Shown here: positions 57,368 through 64,000 of the stretch, piece after piece | How the letters are laid out: each line of letters opens with the position of its first letter | Position numbering within the stretch: position 1 is the first letter of the stretch | Notes under the pieces: generated by a model | Database searches by the model: none | Told to the model about the DNA's origin: nothing | What the model saw: the letters and a program-made list of their open reading frames with translations, nothing else | Program-made: the position numbers and the translations under genes | DNA from: Pseudarthrobacter equi | Lineage (GTDB): Bacteria; Actinomycetota; Actinomycetes; Actinomycetales; Micrococcaceae | DNA: 64,000 nucleotides | NCBI RefSeq assembly: GCF_900105535.1 | Contig: NZ_LT629779.1 | Coordinates: 2,976,001 to 3,040,000, forward strand | Reading direction: 5' to 3'

Positions 57368-58695
57368 GATGCGCTCCCGTCGTTGTTGCTGTCCGGTTCA
57401 GGGGCAGCCGGCCGGAAGCAGATACGGTCGATGCGGCGCCCGTCCATCCGGGTGACGCTCAGCGTTCCGCCATCGACGGCCACCGTGTCCCCCACCGCTG
57501 CGATCCGGCCGAGTTTGCTCATCACGTAACCACCCACGGTTTCGTAGGCCGATTCGTCCGGGACCGTCAGGCCCGGGATCTGCTCGGACAACTCGTCCGG
57601 GCGCAGGAGTCCCGGGAAATACCAGTCCCCGGAAGCGCTCTGCAGCAGCCCCGGCCGCACCTTGTCGTGCTCGTCGGCTACCTCGCCCACAATTTCCTCG
57701 ACCAGGTCCTCAAGCGTGGCAATGCCTGCGGTGCCACCGTATTCGTCGAGGACCACAGCCAGCTGGAGGTTGCCCTCGCGGAGTTCCGCCAGCAGGGCGT
57801 CAAGGTGGATGGTTTCGGGAACCCGGAGGACTTCGGTCATGATGGCGCCGGCCTCAAGCTTGTGCCGCCTGTCCCAAGGCACGGCCACGGCCTTCTTGAC
57901 ATGAACCAGGCCCTTGATGTCGTCCGCGGAATCGCCAATCACGGGGAACCGTGAATAACCAGTGCGGCGCGCCGCGTCAACGATGTCGGAGACCGGCTGG
58001 TCGGCATCGACCATCTCCACCCGGATGCGCGGCGTCATGACGTCGGCCGCGGTCCTGGAGGAGAAGTTCAAGGTGCGGGACACGAAGTTGGCCGTACCGG
58101 CGTCGAGCGTTCCCATCGCCGCCGAGCGGCGCACCAGTGACGCCAGCTCGGACGGGGTGCGGGCGCCGGAAATCTCTTCCTTGGCTTCCATCCCGAAGAT
58201 GTGGAGCACCCGGTTGGAAAAGCCGTTGAGGACCACGATGGCCGGCCTGAAGACCGCGGTGAAGATCAGTTGCGGCCGGGCCAGGGCCTTGCCGACGGGG
58301 AAGGACAACGCGATGGCCATGTTCTTGGGAACGAGTTCGCCCAGGAGCATCGACAGCAGCGTGGCCAGCACCATGGCGAGGACCAGCGAAATTGAGGCCG
58401 CAGCAACCTGGGGCAGGCCAAGGGCAGTGAGCGGGCCCTCCAGGAGGCGGCCCACCGACGGTTCCATGACGTAGCCGGTGAGCAGCGTGGTGAGGGTAAT
58501 GCCCAGCTGGCAGCTTGAGAGCTGGGTCGACAACGATTTGAGGCAGGCCAGCAGTGGCACGGCACCGGTGTCACCGGCGTCGACGGCGCGCTGGACCGTC
58601 GGCTGGTCAAGGGCGATCAGGGAGAATTCGACGGCGACGAAGAAGCCCGTGCCGGCGATCAGCAGCAGTCCTGCCGCCAGGAGTAGCCATTCCAT
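57364..58695 (-). CDS. CNNM/CBS/CorC membrane protein (hemolysin C family)
   Basis: A 443-aa protein with a CNNM domain (about 1-180, LGELVPKNMAIALSFPVGKAL), a CBS pair (about 210-335, TAADVMTPRIRVEMVDADQP, VVLDEYGGTAGIATLEDLVEEIVGEVADEHD) and a CorC/HlyC C-terminal domain (about 350-430). A likely heteromeric partner of the shorter downstream paralogue; such pairs recur in actinobacteria. Role in Mg efflux is family-based. Confidence 0.92.
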   Translation of the reverse strand: MEWLLLAAGLLLIAGTGFFVAVEFSLIALDQPTVQRAVDAGDTGAVPLLACLKSLSTQLSSCQLGITLTTLLTGYVMEPSVGRLLEGPLTALGLPQVAAASISLVLAMVLATLLSMLLGELVPKNMAIALSFPVGKALARPQLIFTAVFRPAIVVLNGFSNRVLHIFGMEAKEEISGARTPSELASLVRRSAAMGTLDAGTANFVSRTLNFSSRTAADVMTPRIRVEMVDADQPVSDIVDAARRTGYSRFPVIGDSADDIKGLVHVKKAVAVPWDRRHKLEAGAIMTEVLRVPETIHLDALLAELREGNLQLAVVLDEYGGTAGIATLEDLVEEIVGEVADEHDKVRPGLLQSASGDWYFPGLLRPDELSEQIPGLTVPDESAYETVGGYVMSKLGRIAAVGDTVAVDGGTLSVTRMDGRRIDRICFRPAAPEPDSNNDGSAS

Positions 58696-59058
58696 TCAGC
58701 ACCCCGCCGGCCCGGACAGGGGTCCGGGAATCACGGGGCTGGAATATCGGTCCGGCGGAGGGTGGTCGGCGGATGCCCTGTCCCCGGGGAATTCGACCGG
58801 GGAGGCCGACAGCAGATGATGGGCGCGTGTTCGGGGTTTGCCGGCTCTGCGGGTGGGCTGTGCGGCGCTGTGGTTCATGCTCCGCTGACAGCCCCCAGGC
58901 CGGCACCTAGATTTACTGTCCATAAGGATTTCAGTCTACAGGAGCACCTGTCCCCGGCCCGTTCCCCCGGCACCGGCAGCGGACTCCGGATCCCCATACC
59001 CGGGGACACCATCCGGGGTCTCTTCCAGCCGCCATAATCAACGGCCAGAACGTCACTT

Positions 59059-59074
59059 CATGATTTGGGTCACC
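59059..59074 (+). promoter_or_regulatory. CRP/GlxR-like dyad upstream of kgd
   Basis: CATGA-N6-TCACC matches TGTGA-N6-TCACA at 7 of 10 positions, and lies about 30 bp before the likely -10 of kgd, a place where a CRP-type factor could activate or block transcription. Confidence 0.3.
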
Positions 59075-59103
59075 CTTATTGGCAGATACCACATCGGGGT
59101 TAC

Positions 59104-59109
59104 TAGACT
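59104..59109 (+). promoter_or_regulatory. Likely -10 element of kgd
   Basis: TAGACT, with TTGGCA 19 nt upstream (59079-59084). It gives a leader of about 100 nt. Confidence 0.4.
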
Positions 59110-59214
59110 TGCAAAGGTCTGGGTTCAGAGGACTCAGGGAAACCGGTCCGTCAGAGTGCTGTAGCACCGTATGGCCGGCAGAGAAATCAAACTCATGGAA
59201 GAGGCGTATTTCAA

Positions 59215-62200
59215 GTGCCAGAGCAGCCAAGCCACCGTCTACCAGAGGAATTTGGCGGGAACGAGTGGCTCGTTGATGAACTGTACGAGCAGTATCAGCA
59301 GGACAAGAACGCTGTGGATGCCAAGTGGTGGCCGCTGTTTGAATCGTTCGACTCAGGCAGCAGTTCTTCTTCCAACGGACACTCGGCGAATGCCGCAGCG
59401 AACCCTCCCACAACCAAGATGCCTATTGTGAACGCGGCACCTGCAGCACCGGCACCGTCGCCGGCCGCCGCACCGCCTGCGCCCGCAGCAGCACCGGCCG
59501 CAGCACCCGCGGCCGCGGCACCTGCGAAAAAGGCTCCCGCCACGGAAGCTCGCGACGGCGGCCGGAAGCCCGCCGCCGGAGCCCAGCCCATCCCGGCCCA
59601 GCTGCCCAAGAACGTCAAGGCACCCACCGCTCCGGAAGAGGACGTCGTCTCCGTCCTCCGCGGACCGGCCAAGGCCATCGCCACCAACATGGTCACCAGC
59701 CTTGAGGTTCCCACCGCCACCAGCGTGCGCGCCATCCCGGCGAAGCTGCTGATTGATAACCGCGTGGTCATCAACTCGAACCTCGCCCGGGCCCGCGGCG
59801 GCAAAGTCTCCTTCACGCACCTCATCGGCTACGCCGTGATCCGCGCCCTGTCCCAGTTCCCGTCCATGAACGTGTACTACGACGAGGTGGACGGCAAGCC
59901 CGTCGCAGTCCAGCCGGCGCACGTCAACTTCGGCATCGCCATCGACATGCCCAAACCTGACGGCACCCGCCTGCTGATGGTCCCGAACATCAAGAAGGCC
60001 GAAACCCTCAACTTCGCCGAGTTCTGGCACACGTACGAGGACCTGATCAAGCGCGCCCGCAACGGCAAGCTCACGGCCGACGACCACCAGGGCACCACCG
60101 TGTCCCTGACGAACCCCGGCGGCATCGGCACCGTGCACTCGGTTCCGCGACTCTCCAAGGGCCAGGCCGCCATCATCGGCGTCGGCGCCCTCGACTACCC
60201 CGCCGAGTTCCAGGGTGCCAGCGAAAAGATCATCGCCCAGAACGCCATCAGCAAGGTCCTCACCCTGACCTCGACGTACGACCACCGCGTCATCCAGGGC
60301 GCCGGCAGCGGCGAGTTCCTCAAGCTGGTCCACCAGCTGCTGCTGGGTGCGCAGAACTTCTACGACGAGATCTTCGAAGCACTGCGCATCCCCTACGAGC
60401 CCGTACGGTGGAGCCCCGACCTCCAGGTCGACCCGGCCGACGAGATCAACAAGGTTGCCCGGATCCAGCAGCTGATCCACTCCTTCCGCGTGCGCGGCCA
60501 CCTGATGGCGGACACCGATCCGCTGGAGTACGTACAGCGCAAGCACCCCGACCTTGACGTCCTGACCTATGGCCTGACCCTCTGGGACCTGGACCGCGAG
60601 TGGCCCACGGGCGGTTTCGGCGGAAAGCCGATGCTGAAGTTCCGCGACATCCTGGGTGTCCTCCGCGACGCCTACTGCCGCACCACCGGCATCGAGTACA
60701 TGCACATCCAGGAGCCGGAAGAACGCAAGTGGTTCCAGGACCAGCTCGAGCACCCTTACTCGAAGCCCAGCCGTGAAGAGCAGCTCCGGATCGTCTCCCG
60801 GCTCAACGCCGCGGAAGCATTCGAAACCTTCCTGCAGACCAAGTTCGTCGGGCAGAAGCGCTTCTCCCTCGAAGGCGGCGAATCACTGATTCCGCTGCTC
60901 GACGCCGTCATCTCGGAAGCGGCCGACGACGGCCTCGACGAGGTTGCCATCGGCATGGCCCACCGCGGCCGCCTCAACGTCCTGACCAACATCGCCGGCA
61001 AGACCTACGCCCAGGTGTTCCGCGAATTTGAAGGTACTCAGGATCCCCGCTCCGTCCAGGGCTCGGGCGACGTCAAGTACCACCTCGGCACAGAAGGTAC
61101 CTTCACGTCGGAGAACGGCAACGAGACCAAGGTCTACCTGGCCGCAAACCCGTCCCACCTCGAAGCCGTGGACTCCGTCCTCGAAGGCATCGTGCGCGCC
61201 AAGCAGGACCGCCTGGACCAGGGCGAGGCCTTCCCCGTCCTGCCCATCATGGTCCACGGCGACGCCGCGTTCGCCGGCCAGGGCGTTGTTGCCGAGACGC
61301 TGAACCTGTCGCAGCTCCGCGGGTACCGCACCGGCGGCACCATCCACGTGGTGGTCAACAACCAGGTCGGGTTCACCACCGCGCCGTCGTCATCGCGTTC
61401 GTCCACCTACTCCACGGACGTCGCCAAGATGATCCAGGCACCGGTGTTCCACGTCAATGGCGACGACCCCGAGGCAGTGGTCCGCATCGGCCAGCTTGCC
61501 TACGAGTTCCGCCAGCGCTTCCACAAGGACGTTGTCATCGACATGGTGTGCTACCGCCGCCGCGGGCACAACGAAGGCGACGACCCTTCGATGACCCAGC
61601 CGATGATGTACAACCTGATCGAAGCCAAGCGTTCGGTCCGCAAGCTGTACACCGAGGCCCTCATCGGCCGCGGCGACATCACCGAGGAAGAAGCAGAGCA
61701 GCTGCTCCGCGACTACCAGGAACGGCTGGAGCGCGTCTTCGCCGAGACGCACGCAGCGCAGACGTCCCCGATCCCGATCGTCACCGCCGACTCCGCGGCC
61801 GTCTCGGACATCGAGCGGCCCATCGCCCAGCAGTCCGATTTCGGTACGAACGCCCCGGCCAGCACCGCGATCTCTGCCGACACCCTGGCCCGCATCGGCA
61901 AGGCGCACGTCGAGATCCCTGAAGGCTTCACGGTGCACGCCAAGCTGAAGCAGCTGCTGGAGAAGCGCGAGCAGATGTCCCGCGAAGGCGGCATCGACTG
62001 GGGCTTCGGCGAAATCGCCGCGTTCGGCTCCCTGATCATGGAAGGCGTCCCCGTCCGGCTCGCCGGCCAGGACTCCCGCCGCGGTACCTTCGTGCAGCGC
62101 CACGCCGTGTTCCACGACCGCGCCAACGGCAACGAATGGCTGCCGCTGGGCAACCTGTCAGATGACCAGGCCAAGCTGTGGATCTATGACTCGCTGCTCT

Positions 62201-63015
62201 CCGAATACGCGGCCATGGGCTTCGAATACGGCTACTCGGTGGAGCGTCCGGATGCACTGGTCCTTTGGGAAGCGCAGTTCGGCGACTTCGTCAACGGCGC
62301 GCAGACCATCATCGACGAGTTCATCTCATCCGCTGAGCAGAAGTGGGGCCAGCGCTCCTCGCTGGTCCTGATGCTGCCGCACGGCTACGAGGGCCAGGGG
62401 CCGGACCACTCGTCCGCCCGCATCGAGCGCTTCCTCCAGATGTGCGCCGAAGAGAACATGATCGTGGCCAACCCCACCACCGCGGCATCGCACTTCCACC
62501 TGCTGCGCCGCCAGGCGTACAGCCGGCCGCGGAAGCCGCTGATCATCTTCACTCCCAAGCAGCTCCTGCGCCTGAAGGCCGCCGCGTCCTCCGTCGAGGA
62601 CTTCACCACCGGTACCTTCCGCCCGGTGATCGCCGAGCACGAGCACCTGGATGCGAACGCCGTCGAACGGGTCCTCCTGGTCTCTGGCCGCCTGTACTAC
62701 GATCTTCTGTCAACCCGCCAGAAGACCGGCGACAAGACCACCGCCATTGTCCGCGTTGAGCAGCTGTACCCGCTGCCGAGCGCTGACATTGCGGCCGAGC
62801 TTGCCAAGTACCCGAACGCCGAGGTTATCTGGGCCCAGGACGAGCCCGCCAACCAGGGACCGTGGCCTTTCATTGGCCTGAACCTGCCGGACGCACTTGA
62901 CCGCAGGGTCCGCCTGGTGTCCCGGCCCGCATCGGCCTCGACGGCGGCCGGTTCCATGAAGCGGCACGCTGCTGAGCAGGATCTGCTCCTGAAGCAGGCA
63001 TTTGCACGGAAGTAG
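59215..63015 (+). CDS. kgd: Fused 2-oxoglutarate dehydrogenase E2-E1 / oxoglutarate decarboxylase
   Basis: A 1266-aa TCA-cycle enzyme. An N-terminal Ala/Pro linker (about 50-120) leads to an E2-like succinyltransferase core (about 125-360, ending TYDHRVIQGAGSG with the catalytic His), then the E1 thiamine-diphosphate part (HRGRLNVLTNIAGK; GDAAFAGQGVVAETLNL...NNQVGF near residue 682). There is no lipoyl domain, as in mycobacterial Kgd and corynebacterial OdhA, where a separate E2 supplies it. It starts at GTG 59215 with GGAAGAGG upstream; ends in a terminator. Confidence 0.97.
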   Translation: MPEQPSHRLPEEFGGNEWLVDELYEQYQQDKNAVDAKWWPLFESFDSGSSSSSNGHSANAAANPPTTKMPIVNAAPAAPAPSPAAAPPAPAAAPAAAPAAAAPAKKAPATEARDGGRKPAAGAQPIPAQLPKNVKAPTAPEEDVVSVLRGPAKAIATNMVTSLEVPTATSVRAIPAKLLIDNRVVINSNLARARGGKVSFTHLIGYAVIRALSQFPSMNVYYDEVDGKPVAVQPAHVNFGIAIDMPKPDGTRLLMVPNIKKAETLNFAEFWHTYEDLIKRARNGKLTADDHQGTTVSLTNPGGIGTVHSVPRLSKGQAAIIGVGALDYPAEFQGASEKIIAQNAISKVLTLTSTYDHRVIQGAGSGEFLKLVHQLLLGAQNFYDEIFEALRIPYEPVRWSPDLQVDPADEINKVARIQQLIHSFRVRGHLMADTDPLEYVQRKHPDLDVLTYGLTLWDLDREWPTGGFGGKPMLKFRDILGVLRDAYCRTTGIEYMHIQEPEERKWFQDQLEHPYSKPSREEQLRIVSRLNAAEAFETFLQTKFVGQKRFSLEGGESLIPLLDAVISEAADDGLDEVAIGMAHRGRLNVLTNIAGKTYAQVFREFEGTQDPRSVQGSGDVKYHLGTEGTFTSENGNETKVYLAANPSHLEAVDSVLEGIVRAKQDRLDQGEAFPVLPIMVHGDAAFAGQGVVAETLNLSQLRGYRTGGTIHVVVNNQVGFTTAPSSSRSSTYSTDVAKMIQAPVFHVNGDDPEAVVRIGQLAYEFRQRFHKDVVIDMVCYRRRGHNEGDDPSMTQPMMYNLIEAKRSVRKLYTEALIGRGDITEEEAEQLLRDYQERLERVFAETHAAQTSPIPIVTADSAAVSDIERPIAQQSDFGTNAPASTAISADTLARIGKAHVEIPEGFTVHAKLKQLLEKREQMSREGGIDWGFGEIAAFGSLIMEGVPVRLAGQDSRRGTFVQRHAVFHDRANGNEWLPLGNLSDDQAKLWIYDSLLSEYAAMGFEYGYSVERPDALVLWEAQFGDFVNGAQTIIDEFISSAEQKWGQRSSLVLMLPHGYEGQGPDHSSARIERFLQMCAEENMIVANPTTAASHFHLLRRQAYSRPRKPLIIFTPKQLLRLKAAASSVEDFTTGTFRPVIAEHEHLDANAVERVLLVSGRLYYDLLSTRQKTGDKTTAIVRVEQLYPLPSADIAAELAKYPNAEVIWAQDEPANQGPWPFIGLNLPDALDRRVRLVSRPASASTAAGSMKRHAAEQDLLLKQAFARK

Positions 63016-63023
63016 GCAGCGCG

Positions 63024-63071
63024 CTGCCCGGCCGGAGTCGAAATACCAGACTCCGGCCGGGCAGTTCTGTT
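63024..63071 (+). terminator. Intrinsic terminator of kgd
   Basis: A perfect 16-bp stem (63024-63039 with 63049-63064), a 9-nt loop, then TTCTGTTT. Confidence 0.85.
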
Positions 63072-63164
63072 TAATGGATGGACAGCGCCCTTTGTGTGCC
63101 GGTTGCAGCTCCAGGCGGCAACCGGCGCACACCGGCCGGTCAGTACGAACGTAAAGAGGATCGT

Positions 63165-63764
63165 GTGGAAGACAGGAAGCTGCGCATTGCAGCTGTAGGA
63201 GACGAACTGCTGGCCGGACTGGGAGACCCCCGCGCGCTGGGTTGGCTGGGGCGTGTCCTTGCCCGGACACCACAGGACGGCATGCTGCTGGAAAGCTATG
63301 CCCTGCCCTGCCCCCAGGAAGGCACCGAGGGGCTGGCCGCCCGTTGGCTGGGCGAGGCCGGACGGCGCTTCAGCGACCAGGCGGAGAACCGGCTGGTCAT
63401 CGGGCTGTCGGGCCGCGACGTTGAGTTCGGCCTGTCCACGGCACGAAGCCGCCTCAACCTCGCCAACATCCTCGACTCCGCATCGCAGAACCGGATCGAG
63501 GTTTTCGTCGTGGGCCCGCCGCCCACCCTGGACCCGGCCCAGAACCGCCGCCTCGACGAGCTGAACACTGCCTTCGCAGATGTCACCACCCGCCGGAAGC
63601 ACCTCTACGTGGACACCTTCTCCCCCTTGCTCAACCATGAGCAATGGCGCCAGGACCTCGCCGCCAACGGAGGAACTCCCGGGCAGGCCGGCTATGGCCT
63701 CATGGCCTGGCTGGTCCTGCACCGCGGCTGGTTCCAGTGGCTGCGCATCAACGCCCCGGAGTAG
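63165..63764 (+). CDS. SGNH/GDSL-fold protein with degenerate active site
   Basis: A 199-aa protein with SGNH-hydrolase layout but without its catalytic residues: GDSL is GDEL (Ser to Glu14), the N of the G-x-N-D block is Arg84 (SGRD), and the DxxHP block reads NGGTP (168-172, Asp to Asn and His to Thr). Length and the conserved GYGLMAW after that block fit the family. No signal peptide. It is probably a non-catalytic or repurposed member; the partner is unknown. The start is GTG 63165 with AAGAGGA upstream, 150 nt after kgd and behind its terminator. Confidence 0.8.
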   Translation: MEDRKLRIAAVGDELLAGLGDPRALGWLGRVLARTPQDGMLLESYALPCPQEGTEGLAARWLGEAGRRFSDQAENRLVIGLSGRDVEFGLSTARSRLNLANILDSASQNRIEVFVVGPPPTLDPAQNRRLDELNTAFADVTTRRKHLYVDTFSPLLNHEQWRQDLAANGGTPGQAGYGLMAWLVLHRGWFQWLRINAPE

Positions 63765-63772
63765 CCCGGTTT

Positions 63773-63833
63773 CGCGATATATCTTGACCCGCCTGCGCCT
63801 CCGGCGTACGGTGGATGCAACCGCGATATATCG
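63773..63833 (+). promoter_or_regulatory. Promoter with paired CGCGATATATC operators
   Basis: TTGACC (63784-63789)-N17-TACGGT (63807-63812) is a good sigma-A promoter. A CGCGATATATC site lies at 63773-63783, directly against the -35, and a second, CGCGATATATCG, at 63822-63833, just after the expected start. Each has the palindromic core GATATATC; the cores are 49 bp apart. Such GATATATC boxes occur with PadR-type repressors in actinobacteria. Confidence 0.7.
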
Positions 63834-63847
63834 TCTTTGGAGGGGCA

Positions 63848-64000
63848 ATGCCTGAGCAGAGCTGGACAGTCACCAGTCCGCAAACCATCGATATCGACGC
63901 CGTGACGTCGCTGAAGCTCGGCATGGTCAGCGGCAGGTTCGATGTTGTGACCCATGGAGAGCCGGTAACCCGCATCGAGATCTCCCAGGTCGAGGGAGAT
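63848..64000 (+). CDS. DUF4097-like protein, N-terminal part (runs off window)
   Basis: 51 codons are visible: MPEQSWTVTSPQTIDIDAVTSLKLGMVSGRFDVVTHG, an alternating beta-strand pattern with 'GRFDVV', typical of the DUF4097 beta-helix/adhesin-like family. GGAGGGG lies before ATG 63848. No membrane helix yet. The gene stands under a two-operator promoter, as is common for DUF4097 genes next to a PadR gene; any partner lies outside the window. Confidence 0.65.
   Translation, partial: MPEQSWTVTSPQTIDIDAVTSLKLGMVSGRFDVVTHGEPVTRIEISQVEGD

Larger units (their letters stand above)
58696..59214. other. Intergenic region between CNNM gene and kgd
   Basis: 519 bases without a convincing gene. The right part holds the likely kgd promoter and leader. 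The left part (58696-59040) shows only GC-rich frames with no homology I recognise. Confidence 0.6.

Noticed and set aside
59353..60753. 466-codon minus-strand frame inside kgd
   Set aside because: Antisense to the E2 domain of kgd, ends in a Cys/Gly/Arg-rich artefact.

Overview
The window is high-G+C chromosomal DNA with the gene content of an actinobacterium, most likely a Micrococcaceae member close to Arthrobacter or Pseudarthrobacter. This is inferred from gene families only, as no rRNA is present. The supporting families are NucS in a lineage lacking MutSL, the fused E2-E1 oxoglutarate enzyme Kgd, a Rho factor with a large Arg/Asp/Asn-rich insertion, a DUF2550 gene after atpC, and many genes whose -10 element sits only 6-7 nt before the start codon. 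Nearly all of it reads as core genome: genes are tightly packed, and I see no insertion sequence, prophage or CRISPR array.

Layout. 1-9.6 kb: an ABC exporter cut by the window edge, a YbbN/old-yellow-enzyme/DUF3253 operon, an unknown membrane protein, an AI-2E family exporter, a hydrolase, a zinc-ribbon protein, nucS and a cold-shock gene with a long leader and a strong terminator. 9.7-22 kb (minus strand): the complete ATP synthase operon (atpI-like, atpZ-like, atpBEFHAGDC), followed by DUF2550, a membrane-anchored esterase and an MprF-like aminoacyl-lipid synthase. 22-25 kb: WecA/TagO-like, GT2 and WecG/TagA-like envelope glycosylation genes. 25-30.3 kb: sua5-like, prmC, prfA and rho, with a 112-nt nested inverted repeat between prfA and rho. 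30.6-37.2 kb: argS-lysA-hom-thrC-thrB, an aspartate-family amino-acid operon.

37.4-40.3 kb holds a compact three-gene unit: an FMN-binding lipoprotein, ApbE flavin transferase, and an NqrB/RnfD-like membrane domain fused to a ferredoxin-reductase-like FAD/NAD domain. Together they look like a minimal NAD(P)H-to-cell-surface flavin electron route. Next come tRNA-Arg(CCG), a protealysin-like M4 peptidase with an emfourin-like inhibitor gene, a GlxA-type regulator, a 55-residue membrane protein, hrpA, a KASIII-like enzyme, HIT, alcohol dehydrogenase, rhodanese, a cysteine-synthase-like PLP enzyme and an MBL hydrolase.

53-56.3 kb is a zinc locus: a Zur-like repressor facing znuABC, with a perfect 33-bp palindrome upstream of znuA. 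Then come two CNNM/CBS membrane proteins, kgd, an SGNH-fold protein that has lost its catalytic residues, and the start of a DUF4097-like gene under a promoter bracketed by two CGCGATATATC operators.

Most interesting for follow-up: the flavin electron-transfer trio, the protealysin/emfourin pair, the esterase/MprF-like pair, the degenerate SGNH protein, the nested inverted repeat, the zinc palindrome, the DUF4097 operator pair and the recurrent leaderless-type promoters.
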